Source of the DNA: Gracilaria gracilis
Lineage: Eukaryota; Rhodophyta; Florideophyceae; Gracilariales; Gracilariaceae
Length of the DNA stretch: 64,000 nucleotides
Direction of reading: 5' to 3'
Assembly (NCBI GenBank): GCA_030374805.1
Contig: JARGSG010000050.1
Location: 391,813-455,812, forward strand
In this document: positions 9,180-20,703 of the stretch, piece after piece
Numbering within the stretch: position 1 is the first letter of the stretch
How the letters are laid out: each line of letters begins with the position of its first letter
The notes under the pieces: generated by a model
Told to the model about the DNA's origin: nothing
The model's input: only the letters and a program-made list of their open reading frames with translations
The model's database searches: none
Translations under genes and position numbers: made by a program

Positions 9180-11777
9180 TCAATCACTGTCTGCCCTCTC
9201 TGACATAATTCTAAACACATACTGAATTGGAGATCTGGGACGGGGGGTCAAACAGGAAGGAATCTCAAATGACAGACAGGATGACCAAAAGTGTTTACTG
9301 GAGGAACGTTGTCTGCTTAGAATCAAATGTTCTTGGTGTTTCTCTCTTGGTGTTTCTCTCGCAGACAGATTACGAGTTACCGATATATTGTACTTCTGCA
9401 ATGGAGAAATGAAAGAATTCCAAAAGACATTCAGCTGTGCGTTGTCAGCGGTGCTGTGTGAAAGTGCGTGCAAATGATCGTGAGCCCAGCTCAGTAGCTC
9501 TCTACCGCGTTCTACTCCTTTTTGGACTTCTGAAATATCGATTTCTGTAGAATCTGCGTTTTGGAAAAAGGACAAAGGCGGTCGGTTGGAAAGTATAGGG
9601 GAGTCTTGCGACAACACTGGAGACTCCAAAGGATCATGGAAATTCTCACCCTGGAAACGCGGGATAAATTGGTCTCGCTGTCTTTCAAAAGTAAGAAACG
9701 GTGGACGACGATAGCGCACTATGTCACGATACTCAGGGCATAGATCTTTCTCGACAACGTGCTTGCAAAATAAAAATCGTGATCTCATGAACGCTGGGCA
9801 AGAACAAAACCATTGTGTCTTGTTCGTTTCGTAATCATTCTTTCTTTCTTTTTCAATTGTGTGTTTCCATTCTTTCTGAATTGCTTGAACCAGGATGCGT
9901 TTTGATCACCAGTAACCAGGACATTGAGGTCACATACATATTTCTGCATGAAGTTCTCTAGAACAAATACCAAGAAATCCGCCCGCGGTCGATTATAGCT
10001 TCGTAAATATAACCTTTTAAGCACAGACCAATGAGCTTCGACCATCATAGTTGTCCTTGACAAAGCAATCGACGCTTCCGTACGCCATCCCCATAACATA
10101 AACCAGTTATCAGAATACCAATTTTCTTTCAAATAAGAATACAATTCCCCAAGTACCTCACCGTTTTGAGGATGGCACAACTCATGAACTGAGTCTTAGC
10201 CATTATGCTTAATTTCATCCATCGTTGTCATCGTAAAAAATGGATGCAAATTGTAATGTACAGAGACCATGTTCAATACTTTCTGCTCCACCTCTCTAGT
10301 ATATCTTGATGCGTCAGATTTTCTTAAGGCACCAAGTTTTTTCTTCAGAGCACATTTCATGTGCCAGAGGCATATAGATTCCCTAACGCCAAACACCTCA
10401 TGAATTGCCTTAATCTGGCCAGCATCCTTGTCCGTGAAAAAGAACTCGGGATTGAATATCTACAACTCCTGCCGAAGTGCTTCCAAAAAGTGCACCAGCA
10501 TTTGTTTCCTATAACCAGGAAAATAACGATGAACCGGTAAAGGCTCGAGAAGCATATAAGCAATCGGGAACCCTGAACGAATGTATGATCCAACTATAGA
10601 AAAGTTCCATTTTTGAGGAGTTCGTTTTGTAGGTTGAATCAATGAACACTTCTTTCACTTGAAACTCTGAAAATACCTTTGCACGAAGCTCCGTAGTGAA
10701 TGCTATCGCGTATGGATCATCGTTTTGAAATATGACCTTGAACGAAGAAGACTTTCCTAGCAGTAATATAACAGATTGTTTTGGATCACTGGCTTTATGC
10801 ACTTTCCCTTCCATTAGTTTTGCCCATTTGTTATAGACATACTGATAATCGACGTATTTCTGAGTACTTTTTCGTAATTGTTGCGTGATTTGAAATGGGG
10901 TTAGTCCTTGGTTAGATAGACGGTTAATATCTTTTGAGTTGTGTTGGTCGCAACGGTTGTTACGTTTGCGTGGGCTTAGACCCTCGTGTTGCGACTCGTG
11001 TTTTATATGAATTGACGCAGCAATTGATCCATGGTACGAAGAACTGACACTTCCCCCGCACTTAAATGTCGGCATCGTACTTCGTTGTCTCTTCTTTTTG
11101 CTTGCCAGCGGTTCCTTCTTGGCTTTTAATTTCTGTCTACAGTTGTAATAGCTGCTTTTACGTCTCTTTGAAGCTCTTTGTCCGACGATGTAGCCATAGC
11201 AATCTACTACGTGAAGTGCATCCAGAAAGGTCTTCTCAAAACTTGCACATTGTTTTAGGTCATCAAGTTTGAAGTGCACAGTAGGAACGTACATGACAAA
11301 GTCTAGTGGAACGTCTAGTTTTTCTGCTGCTTCCCTACTGGTTTTGTATAGCCACAAGACAAAGCTGTAGTCCGAAGAGTCTACTTCCATTGTAGAGCAA
11401 TAAATAAGGCTTGGAATTATGTGAATAGCTGCGTCTTTTCTACATGTATTGCATCGGAGAGCCAGGCTCATGTTCTTATTTGACAGAAATCGTTGCATGT
11501 TTACCCACCTCTTGCAGTGAGAACACTGTTCTGTGAACGCATGTTGAAGTTTTGGGACACCTGCTATTTGTTTCCCAGAAAGCAAGATGAAGTACAAGGC
11601 CGAAAAGCTGTTCTCATCCACACCGAATTCCTCGTCCACAAATTTATCAGTTAAATGTTCCAACGTCGCCCGGTCATAATCGAATGTACTCTGTAGCACA
11701 TTTATTGCTTCTGATATGGATGGAAATTCGTCCTGAAACACTTCATGAAACAATACTTTGGGGTTATCCATTGTCAA
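9180..11777 (-). pseudogene. MULE transposase with SWIM zinc finger (frameshifted)
   Basis: The first 422 codons from ATG 11777 carry a Cys-rich segment and end in VKEVFIDSTYKTN, with the first catalytic Asp at residue 380. A frameshift near 10630 moves the frame. Further on come FFFTDKDAGQ (second Asp, about 10430) and CLWHMKCAL. After a TAG at 10458-10460 and a TAA at 10196-10198 follows MMVEAHWSVLKRLYL (third acidic residue, about 10040). A second frameshift near 9800 leads to W-x-C-S-C-PAF ... FCKHVV, a SWIM-type finger (CxC...CxH, about 9755-9805), then a polar tail of about 190 residues to 9180. This order (DDE nuclease, then SWIM) is diagnostic of MULE transposases. Breaks in at least four places make it inactive. 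Confidence 0.85.
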
Positions 11778-12079
11778 TTAGCGGTATGGTGGTGGAGGAT
11801 GAAAGCGCGCTTGTGATGTGAAGTAGTCGAAATGCGATACCTTCTTCAATATGAATGTTCCCATAAGGAACTAACGACTGTTTTCCACATTTACAACATA
11901 CCACAATAGAGCATCCCACCGTACAATAATCGCGTGGCAACTCAACAACGCATGAGCGTTGAGCTCACGGGGACGTTTTGCTAACAAACATCGCTTTCAC
12001 TGTACTAAAATGTGCGCCATTGCCAGTGCCCAGAGAATGAGGATATATTAGAGCAAGGGACACATTGGAAGAAATGGTT
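11778..12079. other. MULE internal spacer, no gene
   Basis: The short stretch between the transposase start and the right inverted repeat. It presumably holds the transposase promoter, but no specific motif was recognised. Confidence 0.4.
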
Positions 12080-13421
12080 TCTCTGCTTCAACGCCAGTGT
12101 TGGGGAACATATGTCAAAGGCAGCGAAGAAGCTGTGAGACACGATGAACTTGAGAGCAGCGGTTGCGACGCGTATCCAGCGAGGGCGCGAAGAAACAGCT
12201 CTTGGAAGTCGCAAACGGCATTCGATGTGAAAGACCTGGTGTGGGGGCAATGAAGGGAGATCCGATGGTGGAGACGGCGGTCGCATTGTGGACACTGTAG
12301 CGGAGCTCGGAGACGCCATGGTAGAGAGCGGTGATGGTGCACCAGGAGTAGTGGTGGTACGACAAGAGCGGTGGTGGTTGAAAAGGTCAATGATCGCAGT
12401 TAATTGTGGTGGGCTTGTTAAGGTGGGGGGGGGCAAAGAGGCAGTCAGGGTAACAGTGGATCGGCTGGAATGATAGGATTGCTGGCAGACTGGAGCTGAC
12501 TCCAGGAGGTCGTGTTGGCTGGTGCCCTGCGGGTTTGGCTCCCAATTTGCCGCGACGGGAGATGTGGTGTTGTGGTCGTTGCAGGCCTGTGATTCACACG
12601 GTGGCTCAACAGAAGGCTGGTGTTGTTGCTTCAGTAGCGGCAATTGCGGTGGAGGAAAGCCGGTGAGTGCACAGGCCAAGGTGGTGCTTTCGCAATAACA
12701 CTGCTACTGTTGCGGCGCTCTAGCGCTGCGGAGGCTGTATTGTTCGGGCGGAGGCAGCAGTGCCTATGAGCAGCTAACGGTGTTGAAAATGTGTGGCCTA
12801 CGCGCGTTGAAAGCGGTGCGCAGCATGTGGGGCAGAACGACTGGCGGAGCCGGAGAAATAGCGATAGAACGACGATGGACAGCAGCTACGGCTGCCTGTG
12901 TTGCATTGCTTAGCGCCCTTTTAGCCCGGAGACAGTGTGCAGCGGGGTGTACAGAGTGTAGGGAATGGCACGGGGGCTGGGCGGTGGGTGATAGGCGTCA
13001 TGGTTCTGTTGTGGCACGAACTATGGAAGGCGATCAGGGCAGTTGAGGCCAGCACGCCGTCAAAGTCAGCGGTGGAAGCGAGCGCGCCATCTCCGTCGGC
13101 GTTTGAAACGAGCGCGCCATCGCCGCCGGTTGAAACGAGCACGCCGTCGACGCCGCCGGTTGAAACTAGCACGCCGTCGCCGCCGCCGGTTGAAGCGAGC
13201 ACGCCGTCGCCGTCGGCGCAAGCACGACGTCACGGTCGGCGGTTGCAACGAGTGCGTCGTCGTCGTCGGCGGGCGGTCGTCGTGCGAAATTGGTCACGCT
13301 CCTTGCTCCCCCCGGCAAACGGTGTAACCCGCGCACAAGTAGACACGCGTGCCCGTGTGTTTGCGTGCCAGTGTGCACGTGCTACACGTGCGCGATATTG
13401 TGGGGAGGGATAAGGTCTAAT
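12080..13421 (-). repeat. MULE right terminal inverted repeat (about 1.34 kb)
   Basis: Inverted partner of 7719-9124. On the minus strand a 224-residue Pro/Ser/Thr-rich frame (12005-12679) is open here, but its equivalent in the left copy is broken by indels, so it is not called a gene. It contains a shorter minisatellite at about 13043-13222. Confidence 0.85.
13043..13222 (-). repeat. 30-bp minisatellite inside the right MULE repeat
   Basis: About six units of 27-30 bp, the same core as at 7912-8160, in inverse orientation. Confidence 0.75.
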
Positions 13422-13430
13422 GAAGGGATC

Positions 13431-14748
13431 TAAGTGTCCTGGTTTTAAGAGGTTGAAGCCTACGAATCCGCTTTATCGGAAGTTGTTATCGTACCGTTAC
13501 TATCGGTTACAGAAGTCCGAATGGACCGGAACCTCTAGAAGTACCGAAAAGGTGAGGGCGAACATTCGTAAGCTCAGCGTGACACTCAAGAATCGCGATT
13601 TTACAGAAGAAGGCCCCATCCGGGTGCTGGATTTCCTCTCTAGGTTCGTTCATGAAGCCGATATTCTTGGAATGGCGGAGGGACAGGCGTACGTTGCCTT
13701 CCCTTCTTACCTGAAAGGTCAGGCTGAAGACCAGTTTATTTCCATCCTTGGATCGTCAAGAGCCTCGGAAGGTGGCGTTACTTGTTGGCCCGAAGCGGTT
13801 CATTACCTCTTAAGGTCATTGGCTACTGGTCATGCCATTCAGCAGGCTACGTCGGCCCTTAGGGAACTGAAGCAACGTCCAGAAGAAACGGAAACAGCTT
13901 ATTTAACGCGCCTGAATACGGCTTTCCACCGCTGTGATAATGTTCATCCTTCACAGGAGAGATGTGCGATGTTGGTATATGGGTTAAATCCCGCGATTCG
14001 GGCACTTGTAGTCCGTTATCGGGACGAGAATCGGCAGATAACCTATTTGGAATTGGTACAGTACGCCCGGGCTGAAGGGGATACGCTCAGAGTTCGGCGT
14101 CCCTCCAAATCAAAGCCTCGTAAGGTACTGTTTGCCAACAATTCTGACTCTTCTCTCGCCCTTTAATGTGGGAATGAAGTCAGTATGGACATGGATAATT
14201 TGCACCTCAAAGGTAGTAATCCGAGTTCTATTGGCACCTCAATTGCCACTTCTGAATTGCCGTCAACCACGGTGCCCTCTACGGAGTGCGATCCGGCCCT
14301 GTATGCTCAGGATCGCCGAGTTCCGGCAGCACCGATACTCTAAGGAGGTCGCATGATGAGGAAAACTCGCCCAGGATGGAGGGATAGCACTCAGCAGGGC
14401 CGTGTTATAGCGCGTCCCACCGATGGTTCAACCGCAGTGATCTGCTACGAATGTTATGAAGTTGGTCATATTTCACCGCAATGCACGGTCCCGGCACGGG
14501 ATAGGTTGAAAATCGTCACTCAGTTCGAGTCTCTGACGCCCGAGGAACAAGCACGAATCCCCAGAACATTCTATGAAGGCGCTAAGCATTCGTTGGCCCT
14601 TCAGAGATCTGCTGGAACCATGCATGGTAACTCTGCCTTTGCGCAGAGTAACCTTCAGGCTCAGCCTCGCGAACCGGTAAACGGGAATCAGGTAGGTCTC
14701 TCGGAGGGAAATCGCTTGCATCAGGCGGTTCTATCTTCGAAAAACTAA
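13431..14748 (+). pseudogene. element A gag, C-terminal part with zinc knuckle
   Basis: One frame interrupted by TAA at 14164-14166 and TAA at 14341-14343. The first part (to 14163) is the helical retrotransposon-gag core (VLDFLSRFVHEADILG, ALRELKQRPEETETAYLTRL), the usual capsid-like domain of Ty3/gypsy. The last part has the zinc knuckle CYECYEVGHISPQC (C-x2-C-x4-H-x4-C, about 14449-14490), which binds RNA. B has the same order. It ends at TAA 14746-14748. The protease follows in another frame, so gag and pol would need frameshifting or separate translation in the intact ancestor. Confidence 0.82.
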
Positions 14749-14827
14749 ATATGGGAGTCTCCCCGACGGGAGGGGTGTCTTCCAAGTCAAGACGCCCGAG
14801 GCGCCTCCGCTTCGCTCCCCAACTGTT

Positions 14828-15876
14828 ATGATCCTATCAAAGAAAATTGCAGCCACCTACGTAGATTCGAAACACTTTTGTGTTCTTTGTCGACCGTGGA
14901 TACGGGCCTGTAATCCCCGTTTCCTGGATAGAATCCTGGTCATGGCCACGCGGAACTATAAAGTTTACGCCGATCTTGGCCTTTCAGAACATTTTATAGT
15001 TCGTCAGTTGTCGGTCCTAGACACAGGCGCCACTCCTGACCTTATTCACAGGAAATTGATACCGCCTACTCTTCAGGAACGTGTTCGTTACGGTCCATCA
15101 ATGGATATTTCGGATTCCAACAACAATCCGATTAGTACGGCTGGTTACATTTCGCTCCTGGTGAGATTAGAAAGGCACCTCGTGAAGGTAGATTCGTCGT
15201 TTGCGATTCGCTAGCCGCACCAATTATACTGGGTTGTGATTTTTGTGACAGGTTTGTGGAAAATATCCGTCCTCGGAAGCGTACCATAGAAATGGAAGAC
15301 GGTTCAATAATTCCGATTGTCCGGAGACCTCTGCGAGCCACTACGCGGAGACACGTACCGCTTCCTGTTGCACATCGGCCTACCAAAGGCACAGCGGCAT
15401 CAATGAAGTTGCACGTGCTCAAATCGGTGCACCTTCCGCCGGAGTCCCAGGTGTGGGTCGAAGTCGTCACCAAACAGTTTGGTCTACACACAGTGCAGCC
15501 GTCACCGGCACTATATGAAGAGCGCCAGATCGCTTTGGCTAATGGAGTTGTAACGATTCAACCGGATGAAGTCTTTAAGGTCCTCGTCGCCAATCTTGGC
15601 AAAACCAAACAATGGCTAACAAAGAACCAATTAATTGGCATGGTACTACCGCACACAGCTGCAGTGATACCCACAAAGATTCCGATTGGAACCGTGCTCG
15701 GTGTATCTGACCCTGAGGAGGAGGAGGAGGCCGCCAAACTCGCCGAATTACGGAATAAGTCACTTGAAGCCGATACGAATGATACCCAGAAGAACTCGGG
15801 TTCAGACATTTCAGCACATTTTGAGGTTAAGCCGTTGCCACCTGGCACTGAACAGACGAACCCTGTTGAGGAGTGA
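14828..15876 (+). pseudogene. element A aspartic protease and linker (frameshifted)
   Basis: Retropepsin-like domain that would cleave the polyprotein. The active site LSVLDTGATPDLIH lies at about 15010-15050 and the second strand motif PIILGCDFCDRF at about 15220-15255 (PVILGYDFCDRF in B). Compared with B, one base is missing near 15190, giving the stop at 15212-15214. The frame recovers as a long linker (about 15226-15873) that is Pro/Glu-rich near its end and stops with TGA at 15874-15876. In B that stop is absent and the frame continues towards RT. Confidence 0.78.
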
Positions 15877-17163
15877 ATGAAGCTCAATTTGGGGCACGTA
15901 CCGAGGTTTCATCGGGAAAAGCTACGCGATATGCCTCGCGAGTTTACGCCCATGCGGAATGGTAATCTCGGAACAATTGGAGTCACAGAGCATTGCATCG
16001 ATCTAATTCCGAACACTCGGCCCACTGCTCAACACCCTTACAGGGCAGGACCAAAGGCCCGAGAAGAGGAAAAAGCTCAAGTCGAGAAGATGCTCCGAGC
16101 CGGCGTGATTGAACCCACGCAATCCCCTTGGGCGTCACCAGTTGTTTTGGTGCCGAAGCCAGATGGATCATGCAGATTTTGTATCGATTACCAAAAGTTA
16201 AATGCGGTTACAGTGAAAGACGTATACCCAATTCCCCGTATGGACGAATATATTGATTCTCTAGGGAGCGCGAAAGTGTTTACCACTTTCGATGCCAATT
16301 GGGGATACTGGCAAGTGCCCATAAGGGAAGAAGATAAGGATAAGACGGCCTTCGTGTGCCATCAAGGCCTGTATCGTTTTCGGAGAATGCCCTTTGGGTT
16401 AACGAATGCCCCCGCAACGTTTCAGCAAGCGGTTGATATCCTCCTGGCTAGATCCAAGTGGACCACCTGTTTGGTATACTTGAACGACGCCGTCGTCTTT
16501 TCCAATAACATGGAAGACCATCTCACCCATGTACGGGAAGTTATGACCGTTTTACGGGACGCAAGGATTACCTTGCAGCTTAAGAAGTGCGAGCTTTTCA
16601 CCGAATCGGTTAAGTACCTTGGACATATTATTCGCCCATGTAAGCTCTCGATTGACGAAGTTCGGGTGAAATCCTTGAAACAAGCGAACCACCCAAGAAC
16701 TCAAACGGAGCTTCGATCCTTCTTAGGCCTGTGTAACGTTTACCGTCGTTTCTTGCCGAACTATTCGGATATCGCTTCGACGTTGAACAAACTCCTGATG
16801 AAAGGAAGACCAGTGGAATTGGAACCCTTTGGCGATGCGGAAGTCTCCGCATTTGCGGGACTAATTGAAGCTGTAACGTCGCCACCAGTCTTGGCCCTGC
16901 CGAAACCCGGCTTACCCTACGAGGTTGACACTGATGCGAGTGCGAACCAAATTGGTTGTGCGTTGTTCCAGGTGCAAGAGTCTGGAAAACGGCACCCTAT
17001 CGGGTATTGGTCGAGGTCACTGAATGTGCACGAACGGAATTACTCCGTTTCGGAGAAGGAATGCCTTTCCGTTGTATGCGCCCTCTCAACGTTGAGACCA
17101 TACTTGATTGGAACCCACTTTCGGGTACACACGGACCATTTTTGCCTACGCTGGCTCATGTAA
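15877..17163 (+). pseudogene. element A reverse transcriptase and RNase H, mutated active site
   Basis: Typical Ty3/gypsy RT: VLVPKPDGSCRFCIDYQKLN, VFTTFDANWGYWQVPI and RRMPFGLTNAPATFQ. The catalytic box, however, reads YLNDAVVF instead of YLDD, so one of the two metal-binding Asp residues is lost. A thumb/connection region follows (YLGHIIRPCKLSIDE, SFLGLCNVYRRF), then RNase H with DTDASANQIG, the Glu in SEKECLS and HTDHFC. TAA at 17161-17163 stands where B has a Glu codon. The protein would copy element RNA to DNA, but this copy is inactive. Confidence 0.88.
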
Positions 17164-19257
17164 ATCACCGAACCGTCGGGACGACTGATGAGATGGAGAC
17201 TTCGACTCTCGGAATTTGACTTTGAAGTAGTGTACAAGAAAGGCTCCTTGAATTTGCAGGCAGACTCTCTATCCCGTTTGGGCACTTCAGCAGAAGCTGA
17301 ACCCACCGAGGACACGGGAGAGATACTATGCTTTAAGGTTGGTGACCTCGATGAGGGGAAGACAGAAATCCTATCGGATGAAGTGTGTGATGATATCCTC
17401 GCCACACAGACTGTAGAACCGGATACCGGGTCATTTGTACCGATTTCGCCCGAGGAGATGATACGGGAACAGCAGACGGATCTCTTTTGTACACAGGTTA
17501 GGGCCCGTCTGAACGGCGGGTATAGAATACCTTTCCAGGTGAATGACCAAGGCTACTTGTTGCAAACTGTTGAAACCAACCCACAAATGGTGATACCTCA
17601 CTCCTTACAGAGTCGCGTATTGCACTTGTCACACTATGTGAAGTCGGGAGCCCACCCGGGAGGAAGAAAGCTTTATCTCACCTTAAGAAGGGACCTCTAT
17701 TGACCCGCAATGGCGTTCGACTGTTACGCAGTCCGCCGCTCCTGTCAGGCTTGTGCCAAGAATGCCGTCAAATTAAGAAAGTTCTCGAAGGAGTTAACGT
17801 TGTTTCCCGCACGGGCGCCGCCGGAGTTCGTCGCCATTGATATTCATGGAGAATTGATTAAGACCTCTCGAGGAAACCGGTACCTACTGGTCATCACCGA
17901 AAGGTTCTCTAAATTGGTTAGAAAAGTGCCGCTCAAACGGATAATAGCAGCCGCTGTGGCTCAAGCGTTTGTTACAAACTGGGTCTTTGTGTATGGCTCA
18001 CCGGTACAGCTACTTTCCGATAACGGCTCTTAATTCACCTCGAAGTTCTTTCAAGACGTGTATAGGATCCTGGGTATTAGGAACTTATTCACTACGACTT
18101 ATCATCCCCAAGCGAACGGACAAGTAGAGAGATTTAATCGAACCATCGTTGGTGCTTTGAGATCCTATGTGGCAGATCATCCCAAGACGTGGGATCAGTT
18201 CACGGACGCTATCGCGTATGCGTACAACACCCAGGTTCATCGGGTAACAGGACTTACACCATTTGAGCTAGTACTGTCGAGGAGAACACCTCCTCTAGCC
18301 ATCAAGCCGCAGCCAATTCTGGATACGTTCCCATCACCGGGCTTGTACCGCGATGCGTGGAAGAAATGGCTCACAAAGCTGGTACCTGCAGCACGTGCCT
18401 CTATGGACAGAGCTCAACTCGCCTACAAGCGCAACTTTGATAGCCGAATTCGGAGACCGTTACCTAACTTACAGGTAGGAGATTATGTGTTCCTTCGTAA
18501 GGAGTATTACAACCCGGAGAACGAACGCCGCAACAAGTTATCGCTGATTGCGGATGGACCCTATAAAGTTATTTCCATGTCTGGAGACACGGTCGTGCTG
18601 GAAATTAATAACCAACACGAACGGATATCACGCGATCGCGTCTACAGAGCACCAAGCCCACTCCAACAATTGGTAACGCTACTGGAAACCGGAACTAGAG
18701 TACCTGCAACACAGGAAGGAACGGGATCAAACGGGAACAATGCGAACCGCCCGTCGATTCTTCCGCACCAAGAACGGGGTTTTTCGGACCTACTTGAGGT
18801 ATCAGTGCTAGTCAAGGATAGTCCGCCCTCTCGAGCTACGCCTACTCACTCAACTCGAGTTCGACCCCCGGCTACGGTAATATCAGCTGCCGTATCGCAC
18901 CCTAAGGAGGGGGAGGACTCACGTAATCCCGCTCAGGCTGCTCAGACATCTGCTGGATTGGCTGACGTGCTTGAGCTCTCAAAGAGACAGGAGCCCGTAT
19001 CGGGAATATCGCCGCTAACACACACGCGTGTGGGATCCTCGGTTCAGGCGAATGTCAGTAATGAACAGGAAGTTACCCCTGTGGGGAAGACCACTGCTAG
19101 TGATGAGAACCCTCGTGGGCAAACGTCCAAGTCGTTGGCTACTCCTACGCTTCGCTCGCACGAGGCGCAGAAGGCAAGACGTACCGAAAAGACGGTCTCC
19201 GCCGACCCGTCAATGGGTCAGCGCGGCGATGAGCCCCATGGGAAGAACCTACAGTAG
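17164..19257 (+). pseudogene. element A integrase and C-terminal tail
   Basis: This continues pol after the TAA. The HHCC zinc domain is visible (LSHYVKSGAHPGGRK, then CQACAKN). TGA at 17701-17703 replaces Trp. The core shows EFVAIDIHGEL (Asp), LLSDNGS (Asp), a TAA at 18031-18033 and HPQANGQVERFNR (Glu), the integrase DDE set. An SH3-like C-terminal region follows (VGDYVFLRKEYYNPENERR to VYRAPSP, about 18470-18660), then about 195 residues of Ser/Pro/Thr/Glu-rich tail to TAG 19255-19257. No chromodomain is fused here; it comes in a separate ORF 0.8 kb further on. Confidence 0.85.
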
Positions 19258-20074
19258 GTGTTGTGAAGTGGAGGATCCTTGTGGATAGGGTCGTGGAGCC
19301 TGGTTCAGGAAGTGGACGCATGCAATTTGCATGAAGGAACCTTGACGGGTGCGCTGTGTGGCGCAGAAGTCTCCGTGGGAAGCGCGCCATCATCGGCAGA
19401 TAATTTGCAGGAGTGCCGCTCGCGTGTGCAAAATTGCACGTATCGGTGGGGGGGCAAAATACTTTATTCTTTGAGTGCCAGCGGCTAGCGGTGCATGCGC
19501 ATGCGCGCGCGCGGGTGCAGAGTGGCACGCCAAATTAATTCATTTGATTTTTTGGCTTGCCACGGTGCATGGCGTTTCCGGAATCAGACGATAGTGCACA
19601 TGGCCACTTGGCAGGTTTGTCGCCCAATAGGGATGCGTTGCACTCCATAACGTGCCAGAATGCCGAGCCAATCACATGGCGCTGCATTGTTGCAACCCGC
19701 CGCCATGTGCAATGGAGTGGTACGTTGCCGTGGCCCGGTGAATCCGCCACCCTGTGTAGGGAGTGGGCAAAGCAGTATCTCCGTCGCAACGGCTCTCCCG
19801 CGTCGAGAAGCAACTTCTCCTGGATCAGAAACGTCGTCGTTAGTTAGAATTGATGTCCGGTGGGAAAAGAAGTTAGTTCACTGGACTCCGGAAGTGAAGA
19901 GCTTCCACGAGAAGCCACTTCTGTGGAGATTGGCAGCCGAAAACGGAAGTTAGCCATTCTCCGTCGTGACGGTTAGCGCTCTCGTCAACGAGACACCACC
20001 ACCTCACCGAAGCTACCGGAAACCCGTAGTTGCTTGCGTGTATTCGCTCGGGTTACGTAGAGAAGTAAAGTCCA
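19258..20074 (+). other. variable spacer between integrase and chromodomain ORFs (A)
   Basis: About 815 bp with conserved edges but a middle very different from B's 605-bp spacer. It contains GC-rich dinucleotide runs (about 19490-19515), an imperfect hairpin (gtggcacgccaaat ... ttttggcttgccac, about 19526-19568) and CCAAT motifs (about 19622 and 19668). It could be an intron or an internal promoter for the chromodomain ORF; the sequence does not decide. Confidence 0.5.
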
Positions 20075-20323
20075 ATGTCGGGAACAACCAAAGGAACCGA
20101 AGACGTCGGGGTATACCCACAGGATTTCGTGGTTGATCGTACCGTGAAGCACGATGTTGCCCAGCACAGGAAATTAATCTATCGCGTCCGTTCGTACGCC
20201 TATCTCCCAGAGCAGGACACTCGGGAGCCAATTGAGCACCTTCCGAGGACCAAGATCATCGCTTATTACCGAAGAACCCGATCCGCATTACCCCCAACTC
20301 TGGATAATGCCCAAGTGGGATAG
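20075..20323 (+). CDS. separate chromodomain protein of element A
   Basis: An 82-residue frame, almost entirely one chromodomain: FVVDRTVKHDVA, then KLIYRVRSYAYLPEQ and EPIEHLPRTKII. Chromodomains of retrotransposon integrases bind methylated histone H3 and direct integration into heterochromatin. In chromoviruses the domain is the integrase C-terminus. Here and in B it is a free-standing ORF with its own ATG, downstream of a non-coding spacer. Compared with B, the aromatic cage is damaged in A: the Trp of RVRWYGYPP has become Ser, and NTWEPIEHL reads DTREPIEHL. This fits loss of constraint in the dead copy. Confidence 0.75.
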   Translation: MSGTTKGTEDVGVYPQDFVVDRTVKHDVAQHRKLIYRVRSYAYLPEQDTREPIEHLPRTKIIAYYRRTRSALPPTLDNAQVG

Positions 20324-20703
20324 AACCGTCACCGACACCTGGTAAAAATGGTTTGCCGCTACGCGGTGGGTTGCGAGGAGATCTAAGAAGAGAAGAGAAG
20401 ACACCAACAAGGTCGGTCTTATGTACAGTATGAACAAAAAAAGAACGCACCGAACTGTCGGTTCATCGCCGTATAACGGAACTAAGAAGTAAGAAGTAAT
20501 GAAGTATCTAGGAAGATGTTGCCACGAATGGAAATGAAGTGCATCCTGGTTAGGAAATAAAGAAGGAAAAGGAAGGAAGTATGAAAGAAGCTCGAACACG
20601 AAAAACATCCTACAGGAGGAGAGAAGTAATGCCAAGCTGTGGCCTGATTGGGTTTATCGTATCCGAGCGACAGAACTACACGCCCTCAGGCACCCGGGCC
20701 AGA
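20324..20703. other. spacer between chromodomain ORF and antisense gene (A)
   Basis: About 380 bp where the plus-strand chromodomain gene and the minus-strand antisense gene converge. It is well conserved with B. A hydrophobic-start frame on the antisense strand (from 20635) is also open in B (from 42562), but it overlaps the chromodomain ORF and is not called. Confidence 0.45.

Larger units (their letters stand above)
7719..13421. mobile_element. Mutator-like element (MULE) with very long inverted repeats
   Basis: A 5.7-kb insertion in gag of element A. The 9-bp duplication gaagggagc (7710-7718) / gaagggatc (13422-13430) has one mismatch, the length typical of Mutator elements. The termini ACTAGACTTTCC and (reverse) ATTAGACCTTAT open inverted repeats that match for about 1.35-1.4 kb. 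Between them, on the minus strand, is a decayed MULE transposase gene with a SWIM zinc finger. Confidence 0.88.

Noticed and set aside
12005-12679. A 224-codon Pro/Thr/Ser-rich gene in the right MULE inverted repeat
   Set aside because: The matching stretch of the left repeat is broken into short pieces by indels and stops, as expected for non-coding terminal repeat sequence.
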